From contig JAEUWB010000060.1 in NCBI GenBank assembly GCA_016786595.1, positions 186,001 through 250,000 of the forward strand: a stretch of 64,000 nucleotides of DNA, read 5' to 3'. The notes under the pieces were generated by a model. That model ran no database searches, was not told where the DNA came from, and saw only the letters and a program-made list of their open reading frames with translations. A program made the translations under genes and the position numbers. This DNA comes from a bacterium (GTDB taxonomy: Bacteria; Bdellovibrionota_C; UBA2361; SZUA-149; JAEUWB01). Below are positions 37,065-46,539 of the stretch, piece by piece (within the stretch, counting starts at the first letter, position 1; each line of letters begins with the position of its first letter).

Positions 37065-37605
37065 TCTTCCTTGCTGCGTGCATTAATTCAGAACGACGCT
37101 GAAACAACCCTACTCAGTATATTTCGATCGTTTTTGGCTTTTGCTTGACTAAGATTTAAGAGATTCTTGTAGAAAGTTGTAAGCTACTTAAAATATTAAC
37201 TATTTTAAGTGAGCTCAAATTCCCCGAGATTGTCGAAAATGCGGGTAAAAGCGGGCTTTGCTTAGAAACTATTCTACCGGAGCAGCAGTTGTTGTTTCTT
37301 CGGTCCCGGGTCCAATTCCAGTCGGATTCTTTTTGCAGTTGCCCGGACTACATGAGCGGTGATGATTGTAGCAGCCGCATCTATTCCTTTTTGCCCCGTC
37401 ATTTTCTGTGTAGCAGACACTGCTATATTCTGTTTGTGGAGACAGTCCTAGGGGCGTCATTACGTGCTGGAACAACTTTGGCGTTAGCATCACGAACAGG
37501 TGATTGTAAGCGTTCTTAATTAGATTTTAGTCAATTTGCCTGCCGAACTAAGCTCATGTATAGCACAGGCGACAGTTTCTATATTATAAAGCAGGCACAA
37601 AGCAG
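37065..37605. other. Gap between pilT and tpx with AT-rich palindrome and doubtful ORF
   Basis: An imperfect palindrome at 37182-37215 (AGCT, CTTAAAATA, centre TTAAC, TATTTTAAG, AGCT) lies about 125-160 bases before pilT and could be an operator or hairpin. On the minus strand 37269-37493 is an open frame with a cysteine-rich stretch (CGCYNHHRSCSPGNC), but a second minus frame over the same bases also looks protein-like, so I do not call a gene. TTGCCT-17-TATAGC at about 37536-37564 may be the tpx promoter. Confidence 0.35.
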
Positions 37606-38121
37606 ATGAATACAAGCAATACAAATATTACATTTAAAGGCAATCCAACAACTGTGCGAGGAAAAGCATTAACGGTTGGAGCGACACTACCAAAGTTCAA
37701 GCTCGTCGGTACAGACATGAAAGATGTCACCAACGAAACATTTGCTGGAAAAGTCCTAGTACTCTCGGTAGTACCAAGCTTAGATACACCAGTTTGCTCA
37801 ATTCAAACTAAACACCTGAGTCAGGATGCTGCTGAATTTGGCGACAAAGCAGTAGTTTTAACTGTCAGCCTTGACTTGCCCTTTGCGCAAAAGCGTTGGT
37901 GTGGGGCAGAGGGCGTGACCAATGTTGTGACTGCGAGTGACTATAAGTATCGTAATTTTGGAGATGATTTCGGTGCATATCTGACAGACTTGGGATTGCT
38001 TGCTCGGGCATTATTTGTTGTTGATCAAGCAGGAACGATTCGTCATCTTGAATATGTTCCAGAAGTTGCTCAGGAACCTGACTATAACGCCGCCCTTAAA
38101 GTTGTGCGCGAGTTGCTCTAA
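37606..38121 (+). CDS. tpx: Thiol peroxidase Tpx
   Basis: An atypical 2-Cys peroxiredoxin of 171 residues that reduces hydroperoxides in the cytoplasm or periplasm using thioredoxin. Peroxidatic C64 sits in PSLDTPVCSIQT and resolving C99 in KRWCGAEGV, the standard Tpx spacing. The N-terminal FKGNPTTVRGKALTVGATLPKF is characteristic. No OxyR-type site was recognised. Mfd follows 29 bases later. Confidence 0.95.
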   Translation: MNTSNTNITFKGNPTTVRGKALTVGATLPKFKLVGTDMKDVTNETFAGKVLVLSVVPSLDTPVCSIQTKHLSQDAAEFGDKAVVLTVSLDLPFAQKRWCGAEGVTNVVTASDYKYRNFGDDFGAYLTDLGLLARALFVVDQAGTIRHLEYVPEVAQEPDYNAALKVVRELL

Positions 38122-38150
38122 TTTAAAATCTTTTTTGCAAGCTATTCCAG

Positions 38151-41100
38151 GTGAATTCCGCATATAGTAACGTTACGTTGGCGCAGGCAGCCTATTATAG
38201 CGCAGCCAGGCAACGCAAAAATCAAGCGCGCTCAATCCTGGTGATCGTGCCCGACACGGATCAGGCTGAGAAGTTATTTTCTGATCTAGAATTTTTCAGC
38301 GGGAGTGAGGCCGCAAGACGTCCCTTGCTTTTTCCTGCCTGGGATGCGTTGCCATTTGATGAAGTTTCCCCAAGTATTGATGTCTCAGCGACGCGATTAG
38401 CAACCACAAATGCAATTGCCCAAGGCAGCTCAATCGTGATCGCACCGATTGCTGCTCTTGTACAGAAAGTCATTTCACCCTCTGTGATTGAGGCGCAAAG
38501 TTTAAGACTCGATGCAGAATCTGAATATAGTCTTGAAAAATTGATTGCTGGTCTGGATGCACTTGGTTACCAACGCGCAAGTTTAGTGGAGGAGGTTGGC
38601 CAATACGCAGCACGAGGAATGGTGGTTGATTTCTTCCCACTTAATCTTAAAACCGGGACGAACCTTCCGATTCGTGTGCAATTTTTTGCCGATTTAATTG
38701 AGCGGATTTCAAGCTTTGATGCCGAGTCGCAGCGAACGGTTGAGAAGTTAAGCAGTGTTGAAATTCTACCAGTTAAAGAATTCTTAATTTGGCCGACTCA
38801 ATCTGAGGAAAATTTAAATTCTGAGCAGCAACTCAGCGCGGGTCTTGAGCGTATTCGCAAGCGCGGACTGGAACTTGAAGTTCCGCGTTCAAAGATCGAA
38901 GAAGTTACTACTGCAATTGCCAATCAGGAGACATATGCTGGGCTGGAGCACCTGCAAGGGCTGATTGCAGAGAGTAGCTTGGTGCCATTGCTTTCGATCT
39001 TTCCTCGAGATACGGAAGTGATTATTTATGACCGTCGCAGCGTTGAAAAAGTAGCCCAGGATTTTTCAGAAATAGTCAATGAAAGATACCAGAAAGCCGT
39101 GGCAACATTACGCCTGGTGGCTAGCGTAGAGGCGCATTATTTAGCAGTGCAAGAAGTGCTCAGTGAATTGCTGCAACGGACAGATCTAGAACTCGAATCA
39201 TTAAGCCTCGTTACGAGCACAACAGATGCGAGTGAAGTCGCAGATAGAATTGGCCGGCGTAATACATTGATTCAAGCCGCCAGCACTAAAGCTAAGCACC
39301 AAGAGCGTCCGCTGGAAGGCTTAGTCCAGGAAATTAAACGCCTCGGTAATTCTGGATTTCGTATTGCACTTATTTCCCCATCGACTGTTCGCATGCAGCG
39401 CTTAAAACATTTGTTTGCAGAATATAATTTGCCGATTGAAGAATTTACGGGAAGTTTTCCTGCCTGGTTAGCGAGTTCAGCGCCACTTTCGATTCTCGAA
39501 GGCTATCTCTCTGAGGGGTTTACCAGCACAGCAGACCGCTTGCAGATTATTTCTGAGGCTGAGATTTTTCCTCAATTACGTGGGCGACGGGCAGGGAAAT
39601 TAACTGCTAAACGCGCAAGTAGTGTCAAGAAAATACTAGGAAGTCTAGCCCAGCTACAAGTCGATGATTTTGTTGTCCACGAAGACCACGGGATTGGGCT
39701 TTATCGCGGGCTTCGCGAAATCGTAGTCGAGGGAAAAATCGGAGATTTTCTTTTTCTTGAGTATGCCGAAGAGGCACGACTTTTTGTTCCGGTTGAGCAG
39801 ATTGCCCGCATCGAGAAATATATTGGAGCTGAGGGGAGTAAGCCCGTACTTAATCGACTTGGCGGCAGAGTTTGGGAGAAACAAAAGAAGCAAGTTCAAG
39901 AGAAAGTCACGGTGCTTGCTGGTAAACTTATTAATCTCTATGCCGCCCGCTCCGTTGCGCAAGGGATTTCACTTGGAACGCCTACAACGGAGGACGAAGC
40001 CTTTGCTGAAACATTTCCCTATGCAGAAACTCCCGATCAATTAAACGCGATCACAGCTGTGCTGGAGGACTTGGGTCGCACTCAGCCGATGGATCGACTT
40101 GTCTGCGGCGATGTTGGTTTTGGTAAGACCGAGGTTGCGCTCCGTGCTGCCTTTCGTAGTGTTCAAGCTGGCAAGCAAGTTGCAGTGTTAGTGCCGACGA
40201 CAATTCTTGCTGAGCAGCATCAGCGGACCTTTAGCGAGCGCTTTGCGGACTTTGCTTATAACGTTGAATCGCTAAGTCGTTTTCAAGGAGCAGAGAAAAA
40301 TAAACAAACCTTAGCAGCGCTTGCTGAGGGCAAGGTCGACATTGTGATTGGCACCCACCGACTTTTACAGAAAGATGTAGAGTTTAAAGACTTAGGATTA
40401 GTGATTATCGACGAAGAGCATCGTTTTGGGGTGCAGCACAAAGAAAAGTTAAAAAGTCTACGGCAAGAAGTGCACATTTTGACGCTAACTGCCACTCCGA
40501 TCCCGCGCACACTGCATATGTCACTATTAGGATTACGTGATTTAAGCGTAATTGAAACTGCACCGCATGACAGGCAAGTGATTCAAACTTTTTTAATGCC
40601 CTACTCGGCAACTGTACTACGAGAGGCGCTCTTGCGTGAACTTGGCCGCTCTGGCCAAGCGTTTATTATTCATAACCGCGTTGCTGATATCCAAGCTGTC
40701 GCCCAGGAAATTTCAGGGTTCGTGCCCGAAGCAAAAATCGCATTTGCCCACGGACAAATGCCTGAGCGTGAGCTTGAGGCGATCATGCACCGCTTCGTGC
40801 AGGGTGAGATCGACGTATTGGTTTCGACTACCATTGTTGAATCTGGACTAGATATCCCGAACGCAAATACGATTATTATTTTGGAGTCCGACAAATTTGG
40901 GCTCGCTGAACTTTACCAGTTACGTGGTCGAGTCGGCCGCAGCACACGTCGCGCATTTGCTTACCTCTTTATTTCTGACTCTACGAGTTTAAGTAAGGAC
41001 GCCAAGAAACGTTTAGATGTTTTGCAGAGTTTAGATGATCTCGGCGTCGGATTCCGGCTCGCTTTACAAGACATGGAAATTCGTGGCGCAGGGAATCTGC

Positions 41101-41687
41101 TCGGTAAGGATCAGTCGGGAAGCGTCGAATTAGTTGGCTTTGAGCTTTATACGAAAATTTTGGCAGAGGCGATTGATCATTTACGAACTGGTCAAACCAC
41201 GGACGAGGATCAGCAGGCGGCTTTAACAATTGATCCTGAGATCAAGGTTGGCTTTCCGGCCCATATTCCAGCTGATTATATTCCTGATGTTGGAGAGCGT
41301 CTGAGTTTGTATCAACGCCTTGCTGCATGTAAGTCTGAAGCAGAGGCAGCTGAGTATTTATTTGAAATCGAAGACCGTTTTGGTCGTGTTCCAGTCGAAG
41401 TAGTTGGCTTGATCGAACTGATGGCATTTCGTGCAATTTTGCAGCAGGCAGGGATTACCACAGCGCGTGGCACCGGGCATAGTCTAACAATTTATTTCCA
41501 TGAACGCGCGGCAGTAAACCGTGAAAAATTAATACAAGTCGCTCAACAATCGCCGAGTTATCTTAAACTTAGCCCCCAGGGTTCAATTACGCTTCAGCTC
41601 GACCAGGAAATTCAGAGTGTTCAGGATTATAGCAAGGCACTTAAAGAGTTTCTTGCAGTTGGGATCATGCAGAAAGATTGTAACTGA
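38151..41687 (+). CDS. mfd: Transcription-repair coupling factor Mfd
   Basis: A 1178-residue ATPase that removes RNA polymerase stalled at lesions and recruits UvrA. In order: UvrB-like N-terminal modules (about 1-330), the RNA-polymerase-interacting domain (VDDFVVHEDHGIGLYRGL, about 505-575), the RecG-like motor with Walker A GDVGFGKTEVALRAAF and DEEH box IIDEEHRFGVQHKEKLK, motif VESGLDIPNANTIII, and the C-terminal autoinhibitory TRCF domain. The GTG at 38151 lacks a clear ribosome binding site, but no better start is visible. Confidence 0.95.
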   Translation: MNSAYSNVTLAQAAYYSAARQRKNQARSILVIVPDTDQAEKLFSDLEFFSGSEAARRPLLFPAWDALPFDEVSPSIDVSATRLATTNAIAQGSSIVIAPIAALVQKVISPSVIEAQSLRLDAESEYSLEKLIAGLDALGYQRASLVEEVGQYAARGMVVDFFPLNLKTGTNLPIRVQFFADLIERISSFDAESQRTVEKLSSVEILPVKEFLIWPTQSEENLNSEQQLSAGLERIRKRGLELEVPRSKIEEVTTAIANQETYAGLEHLQGLIAESSLVPLLSIFPRDTEVIIYDRRSVEKVAQDFSEIVNERYQKAVATLRLVASVEAHYLAVQEVLSELLQRTDLELESLSLVTSTTDASEVADRIGRRNTLIQAASTKAKHQERPLEGLVQEIKRLGNSGFRIALISPSTVRMQRLKHLFAEYNLPIEEFTGSFPAWLASSAPLSILEGYLSEGFTSTADRLQIISEAEIFPQLRGRRAGKLTAKRASSVKKILGSLAQLQVDDFVVHEDHGIGLYRGLREIVVEGKIGDFLFLEYAEEARLFVPVEQIARIEKYIGAEGSKPVLNRLGGRVWEKQKKQVQEKVTVLAGKLINLYAARSVAQGISLGTPTTEDEAFAETFPYAETPDQLNAITAVLEDLGRTQPMDRLVCGDVGFGKTEVALRAAFRSVQAGKQVAVLVPTTILAEQHQRTFSERFADFAYNVESLSRFQGAEKNKQTLAALAEGKVDIVIGTHRLLQKDVEFKDLGLVIIDEEHRFGVQHKEKLKSLRQEVHILTLTATPIPRTLHMSLLGLRDLSVIETAPHDRQVIQTFLMPYSATVLREALLRELGRSGQAFIIHNRVADIQAVAQEISGFVPEAKIAFAHGQMPERELEAIMHRFVQGEIDVLVSTTIVESGLDIPNANTIIILESDKFGLAELYQLRGRVGRSTRRAFAYLFISDSTSLSKDAKKRLDVLQSLDDLGVGFRLALQDMEIRGAGNLLGKDQSGSVELVGFELYTKILAEAIDHLRTGQTTDEDQQAALTIDPEIKVGFPAHIPADYIPDVGERLSLYQRLAACKSEAEAAEYLFEIEDRFGRVPVEVVGLIELMAFRAILQQAGITTARGTGHSLTIYFHERAAVNREKLIQVAQQSPSYLKLSPQGSITLQLDQEIQSVQDYSKALKEFLAVGIMQKDCN

Positions 41688-41711
41688 ATCCCTGGGTGGG
41701 GAGCTGCTTTT

Positions 41712-42818
41712 TTGCGAAAGAATGGCAAGTTGCTCAATCTGAAAGCTTTAGCTATTTTGTGGCCTATGTTTGCAGTAATTTTGCCAGTTTATATACCAAG
41801 ACTTATTCTGATGCTTACGGCTGTTTTTTTTGTAACGCATGCCCAGGCTGAAAACACCAAAATTTTAGCTGAAGTTAATGGTGAACCTGTAACCAATGCC
41901 GACTATCAAATCTTTATCGAGTCGCTAGGGAAAAATTTAGATCGACAAGATAGCTTAGCGCAGCCCACAGATCAACCCGAGCTGTTCCAGGAATTTTTGC
42001 AGTCAGTATTAATTGCGCAAGATGCTGCGGCAAATGGGATTTCAATCGGTGATGATGAGATTGAATCATATATGTCGCAAGTGGCGGCAAAGAATAGCGT
42101 CGACAAGATCGGGTTAAAAAAATTACTTGCAGAGCAGGGATTATCTGAGCGGGGATATCGCTTGCGTGTTAAGAATGAAATTTTACGCCTAAAATTAATC
42201 ACTAAAGTTATTCGCCCTAAAGTCTCAATCGATGAAACAGAGGATGCCAATCCTCAAGCTGAAGATCCACAGCAGCCAGTGGCGGCAACTTTCCAAGCAG
42301 AGCAAGTCGAGCAGGTCGTTGAAAATCCGGCTGGAACGATTCACGTTGAGCAAATTTTAGTTTCAATCCCTAAGCAGCCATCAGATCAACAGAAGCAGGA
42401 GTTTCGTGCTCAGATCAAAGAATTATTGGAGCAGGCATTTGCTGGAGCTGATTTCATGTCGTTGCATCGCAAAGGCTATTCCGATTTAGGCAAGTTGCCC
42501 CTGACCGATCTGCGAGAGGAATTTCAAAATGCAATCGCCGTTGCGCACCCACTAGGTAATTACACGGTTGTGAGCGATCCCTTAATTGGTCCAGGAGGGG
42601 CATTTATTATCAAAGCTTCAGGACTTAATGCTGATTTCTATCAGCAAATCCTTGCAGAGCGCAAAAATCGCGAAGCTAAAACGGAACAGCACAATCTGCA
42701 AGCCAGCGGACTAGAGAAAAAAATTCTTGCCCGTGCAGACCAGTATTTCAGTCAAGAGCTCCCGAAGAAATATTTTGTCGATATTAAAACTAATACAGAA
42801 ATGAAAAAGGTGTACTAA
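41712..42818 (+). CDS. SurA-like periplasmic chaperone / PpiC peptidyl-prolyl isomerase
   Basis: 368 residues: a basic N-terminus, a hydrophobic signal segment (ILMLTAVFFVTHAQA then ENTKIL), a SurA-type helical chaperone domain (ILAEVNGEPVTNADYQIFIE, LIAQDAAANGISIGDDEIESYM) and one parvulin-like domain beginning GTIHVEQILVSIPKQ. It should escort outer-membrane proteins through the periplasm, fitting the Omp85/TamB genes. GGGGAG lies eight bases before the TTG at 41712, which decides that start; the ATG at 41766 is possible. The stop overlaps the next start by one base (TAATG). Confidence 0.85.
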   Translation: MRKNGKLLNLKALAILWPMFAVILPVYIPRLILMLTAVFFVTHAQAENTKILAEVNGEPVTNADYQIFIESLGKNLDRQDSLAQPTDQPELFQEFLQSVLIAQDAAANGISIGDDEIESYMSQVAAKNSVDKIGLKKLLAEQGLSERGYRLRVKNEILRLKLITKVIRPKVSIDETEDANPQAEDPQQPVAATFQAEQVEQVVENPAGTIHVEQILVSIPKQPSDQQKQEFRAQIKELLEQAFAGADFMSLHRKGYSDLGKLPLTDLREEFQNAIAVAHPLGNYTVVSDPLIGPGGAFIIKASGLNADFYQQILAERKNREAKTEQHNLQASGLEKKILARADQYFSQELPKKYFVDIKTNTEMKKVY

Positions 42819-44227
42819 TGATCTTACAGCCAGCAATTTTTAGAGAATATGATATTCGCGGCGTTGTCGGAAAAGATTTTGACGCAAAGTTCGCCCATGC
42901 CCTGGGAGTTGTTTTTGCTCGGCAAGTTTTACAAAGTCCCTATGCGAAAAACACTGCTGAACCTCAGACAGTTGCTGTCGGCTGGGATTGTCGCCTTTCC
43001 GGGCCAGAACTAAGTTCTGCCTTGATTGCTGGACTAAGAGCCGGTGGAGTAAATGTGCTTAGTTGCGGCATGGGTCCAACGCCGCAGCTTTATTATGCTA
43101 CATTTTCAAAAAATCTCGGCGGAGGAATTCAAGTTACCGGAAGTCATAATCCTGGTGACCAGAACGGCTTTAAAATGATGATTGGGACCCATACCTTAAG
43201 TGGGGCTGAAATTCAGAGTTTAAAGACACTGATTGCTAATGCTGACCATGAGCAGATTGCCTCGGCTGCAGGAATTTTAACTGAGTGGAATGCCCGCGAA
43301 GCTTATATTGATGAATTGGTAAAGCGATCTACAACGCATATCAATCAAGCAAAAAAACTGAAAATCGTAGTTGATGGCGGTAATGGAGTTGGGGGGTTGG
43401 TCGGACCGGAGGTTTTACGCCGCCTGGGCTGTGAAGTTATCGAGCTCTACACGGAGCCAGATGGACGCTTCCCGAACCATCATCCAGATCCGACAGTGCC
43501 TGAGAATATCGTTGATTTGCGAAAAGCTGTGGCGCAGCATCGTGCAGATGCTGGAATTGCGTGGGATGGAGATGCGGACCGCATCGGAGTTGTTAGCGAC
43601 AAGGGAGAAATTATTTGGGGCGACATGCTCTTAATTCTCTTTGGCAAGGAACTGCAAAAGGAGATTCCTAATCCAATTGTGATTGGTGATGTGAAGTGTT
43701 CAGAGTTGCTTTTTTCTGAGCTTGAGAAAGTCGGCGCGCGACCAATTATGTGGAAGACCGGACATAGTTTGATTAAGGCTAAACTTAAGGAAACAGGTGC
43801 TCACTTAGCAGGAGAAATGAGCGGGCATATTTTCTTTGCGCACCGCTATTATGGTTTCGATGATGCACTGCATTCTTCCGCCCGCCTAGTCGAATTGCTC
43901 AGTCATGCTGCACAGCCGCTGAGTGCGATGCTTGCGGAACTTCCGAAAATGGTTTCGACCCCAGAAATCCGCGTTGATTGCCCCGAAAAAATAAAATTTA
44001 AGGTTGCAGAGCGAGCTAAAGATCTTTTCCCTGAATATAAAACCAACACAATTGATGGTGTGCGAGTAAGTTTCCCCGATGGCTGGGGTTTAGTGCGGGC
44101 ATCAAATACGCAGCCGGTCTTAGTGATGCGCTTTGAGGCGGGAAGTGAAAGCGAGCTCAACCAGTATCAGTCGCTCTTCCAGGGACGTGTGCAAAAGCTA
44201 GTTCAGGAGCTTGCTTCTGCCAATTAA
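42818..44227 (+). CDS. Phosphomannomutase / phosphoglucomutase
   Basis: 469 residues of the alpha-D-phosphohexomutase family, interconverting hexose 6- and 1-phosphates for lipopolysaccharide or exopolysaccharide sugars. All four motifs are present: the phosphoserine loop QVTGSHNPGDQNGFK, the metal loop AWDGDADRIGVV, the sugar loop GEMSGHIFF and the phosphate-binding RASNTQPVLVMRFEA. FREYDIRGVVG at the start is typical of AlgC-type dual-specificity enzymes. It overlaps both neighbours, by one base upstream and 17 downstream, so it is translated in a tight series. Confidence 0.93.
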   Translation: MILQPAIFREYDIRGVVGKDFDAKFAHALGVVFARQVLQSPYAKNTAEPQTVAVGWDCRLSGPELSSALIAGLRAGGVNVLSCGMGPTPQLYYATFSKNLGGGIQVTGSHNPGDQNGFKMMIGTHTLSGAEIQSLKTLIANADHEQIASAAGILTEWNAREAYIDELVKRSTTHINQAKKLKIVVDGGNGVGGLVGPEVLRRLGCEVIELYTEPDGRFPNHHPDPTVPENIVDLRKAVAQHRADAGIAWDGDADRIGVVSDKGEIIWGDMLLILFGKELQKEIPNPIVIGDVKCSELLFSELEKVGARPIMWKTGHSLIKAKLKETGAHLAGEMSGHIFFAHRYYGFDDALHSSARLVELLSHAAQPLSAMLAELPKMVSTPEIRVDCPEKIKFKVAERAKDLFPEYKTNTIDGVRVSFPDGWGLVRASNTQPVLVMRFEAGSESELNQYQSLFQGRVQKLVQELASAN

Positions 44228-46058
44228 GTCGAGTCAGCCAGACGATTGTATCCAACTTTGCGGCGTATCGGCCAAGAATCTAAAGCACTTCGACTGCGAA
44301 TTTAAACGCGCTAAGTTGCATCTCATTACTGGAGCAAATGGCTCAGGCAAATCTGCCTTGCTGTTTGATGCTTTTTTCTCTGAAGCATATCGTCGTTTTG
44401 CTATCGCTTTAGGATTTCCCGAAGAAATAAAAGCAAATCAGCTAGTCAAGCTAACTTCGCTTGCTGGCGTTACTTTCCCTGTGAAGCTTGCCGATTTTAG
44501 TGCTGAATCTGCAACAGTTGCTGAAGTATTAAAACTTTTACCACTGATTGAAAGCTGGCAGCAGAGCCGAAAAAAACGCTTGTGTTTGTCTTGCGGTGAG
44601 ATTAATTCGCGCGACGGAGAGTTAAATCACCATGCTCAAATTGGGGACTTAATTATCGTTTCTCGTGAGATTAAATCTCCGCTCGACAATGCTCAAATTA
44701 AACTTTTACTCGAGCAGGGTTTCACTAGCGTGTTGTTAGAAACAGCTAGTGGGCAAATGCGCCGGGCATTGTCTGAGCTACTTGAAGAGCTTGATGACCT
44801 GGGCGGAGATCTTACTTTGCAAAACTGCCGACTGATTACAGATGCATTTAAATATAGCACTGACACTTTCGCTCGCTTAGAGCAAGTTATTGCCTATGCT
44901 GACCTGGAGACGAGTATTCATATTGCCGATCGCAAACTTCCGAATGTCGGTAAACACCACTGCTCGAATTGTCAGGCTGATTTTTGTGGAGAAGCTCTCG
45001 AGCACAGTTTGAATTCTTGTGGATTAACTTTTTCACAACTATTTTTTGTTTTCCAAGACCATCAAATTTACTCTCTGCTCGAAGAACTCGATTTAGTCGA
45101 ATTACAAATTGGCTCGAGGCTAGGTAAGCTTAGTGCGGATCAAAAGCAACGTTTAAAGATTGTATGCGCTGCGCTGCACGCTCCGCAAGGTGCGACCTGG
45201 GTGCTTGATTATCCCAGTGCGTATTTATCCAAAGCTCAGACCGGCAAGTTAATCGAGTTTTTAAAGAAGTTTATCAAGCGCGGAGATACAATTTTAGTTG
45301 AAGATTGTAATCCTACGCTAATTCAAGCCGCAGATTATGAGTTGAAATTGGATCCTGAGCTTGATCGAGAAAGTGATTTTCAGGCAGAAGCAACAGCAGT
45401 TTTTGATGTCGCTAAAATTAATCCTGAGATCGTCCCCGCAGCGCTAAATTACTTTTCTGCGGAAAACGGTCTAAGTGAAATTCGTGAATTTTTTCAAGAA
45501 CTACAGCAAAACTCTAATGTTTTCGGCTTTAAAAGCGCAAGCTATCTACTGCATGAGTCTTACCGATTGAATCGAGATTTACTTTCGCTCCTAGGTTGCT
45601 TCGACTATCTTTCCCGCCCACTGGCGCAATCTCAGCAAGCACGCGTCTTGGGCCTGACCGAGAAGCAAATCCTCCAAGGTCTTAAAAAGCATGATATCAA
45701 GATTTTGGGACTAGAATGGCGTGGAGTTACAATGGGAGAGCTTTTTAACCGTTCCATTGGGGAATTCTTGGAACATTTCTCGTTCATAGCTGCACTGCGA
45801 GAAATGCGAGAACGTCTGCTTCAATTGAAACTTGTAAATCTCCCGGCTACGGGTAGGCCTGTCAGTGAGTTTTCTTCTGGAGAAAAACGTAAGATAATTT
45901 TAATTCGAGAACTTTACGAACATCGACCAGAAAATCATTTGTATTTGATCGAATTGCCCTATCTTTATGCTGACCAGCTTAGTTGCAATGCAATGAACTT
46001 GATTTTTAAGCGCGTTTGTAAAGCTGGAGGGACAGTGCTGATTGGGGAGATTGCCTAG
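44211..46058 (+). CDS. Diverged UvrA-like ATPase, one ATP site degraded
   Basis: 615 residues with a UvrA-like architecture but much shorter than UvrA (about 940). The N-terminal half starts VSAKNLKHFDCEF then Walker A GANGSGKS (41-48). Two CxxC pairs follow (LCLSCGE near 125, HHCSNCQ near 247). Signature-like LSADQKQRLKIV precedes a Walker B reading WVLDYP where DEP is expected. The C-terminal half keeps a signature FSSGEKRKIILIREL, but its Walker B reads LIELP and I find no second Walker A. So it is probably not a working excinuclease subunit. The start is TTG at 44211 with AGGAG one base before it; CTG at 44217 would be better spaced. Function unknown. Confidence 0.7.
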   Translation: MLLPIKSSQPDDCIQLCGVSAKNLKHFDCEFKRAKLHLITGANGSGKSALLFDAFFSEAYRRFAIALGFPEEIKANQLVKLTSLAGVTFPVKLADFSAESATVAEVLKLLPLIESWQQSRKKRLCLSCGEINSRDGELNHHAQIGDLIIVSREIKSPLDNAQIKLLLEQGFTSVLLETASGQMRRALSELLEELDDLGGDLTLQNCRLITDAFKYSTDTFARLEQVIAYADLETSIHIADRKLPNVGKHHCSNCQADFCGEALEHSLNSCGLTFSQLFFVFQDHQIYSLLEELDLVELQIGSRLGKLSADQKQRLKIVCAALHAPQGATWVLDYPSAYLSKAQTGKLIEFLKKFIKRGDTILVEDCNPTLIQAADYELKLDPELDRESDFQAEATAVFDVAKINPEIVPAALNYFSAENGLSEIREFFQELQQNSNVFGFKSASYLLHESYRLNRDLLSLLGCFDYLSRPLAQSQQARVLGLTEKQILQGLKKHDIKILGLEWRGVTMGELFNRSIGEFLEHFSFIAALREMRERLLQLKLVNLPATGRPVSEFSSGEKRKIILIRELYEHRPENHLYLIELPYLYADQLSCNAMNLIFKRVCKAGGTVLIGEIA

Positions 46059-46105
46059 TCTCGGCCTTCACAGAATTTACTAGCGCCGACCTACTTGCGG
46101 TTATT

Positions 46106-46300
46106 TTATTTACGCAATGTCGAATCTGGTTTTGCCTGCGGAGCTTCAGCTTTTTCCATCTCGTCACTGATTGGAATTAATGCGAGTGGAACATCGCTAA
46201 CTTCGACAGGTATATAATTCGGTTTGTCGTATAGAAATGTAGTCACGAGCCATTCGAGATCTGGATCTTCAATTTCATGTGGGAAAAATGCCCGTGCCAT
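46106..46300 (-). CDS. Small unknown protein, 64 residues
   Basis: Short acidic ORF (MARAFFPHEIEDPDLEWLVT...) ending in a polar tail (KPDSTLRK). The ATG at 46300 has GGAGG five bases before it, a strong ribosome binding site, which is the main reason to accept the gene. It has no membrane segment and no motif I recognise. It is convergent with the UvrA-like gene. Confidence 0.6.
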   Translation of the reverse strand: MARAFFPHEIEDPDLEWLVTTFLYDKPNYIPVEVSDVPLALIPISDEMEKAEAPQAKPDSTLRK

Positions 46301-46357
46301 AACTTCCTCCAAAACCAAAATAAAACCCTAAATTTCCAAAAACCTGTTACCGCTTAG

Positions 46358-46388
46358 TCGGGGCAGTGTTTTGTTAACTCTGCCCCGA
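46358..46388. other. Nine-base hairpin upstream of the aquaporin gene
   Basis: TCGGGGCAG (46358-46366) pairs perfectly with CTGCCCCGA (46380-46388) around a 13-base loop. There is no T-run, and it lies upstream of both the minus-strand small gene and the aquaporin, so regulation rather than termination is possible. Confidence 0.4.
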
Positions 46389-46539
46389 TAATTACGGTAT
46401 CGTCTTTATGATGTAGAAGCTTTATGTCTGGTTTCAACTAACTGTGAATACATGATTTTTTAGAGGCGGAATTAGTCTAAATCTGTTACTTTTAGCCAAC
46501 TTTAACTAGGCTTAGGCATTTACAAGGAGACTAATCAAC

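Noticed and set aside
37269-37493. Minus-strand cysteine-rich 74-codon ORF (CGCYNHHRSCSPGNC)
   Set aside because: A second minus frame over the same bases reads just as much like protein, there is no good ribosome binding site, and no family is recognised. It could be a frameshifted remnant.
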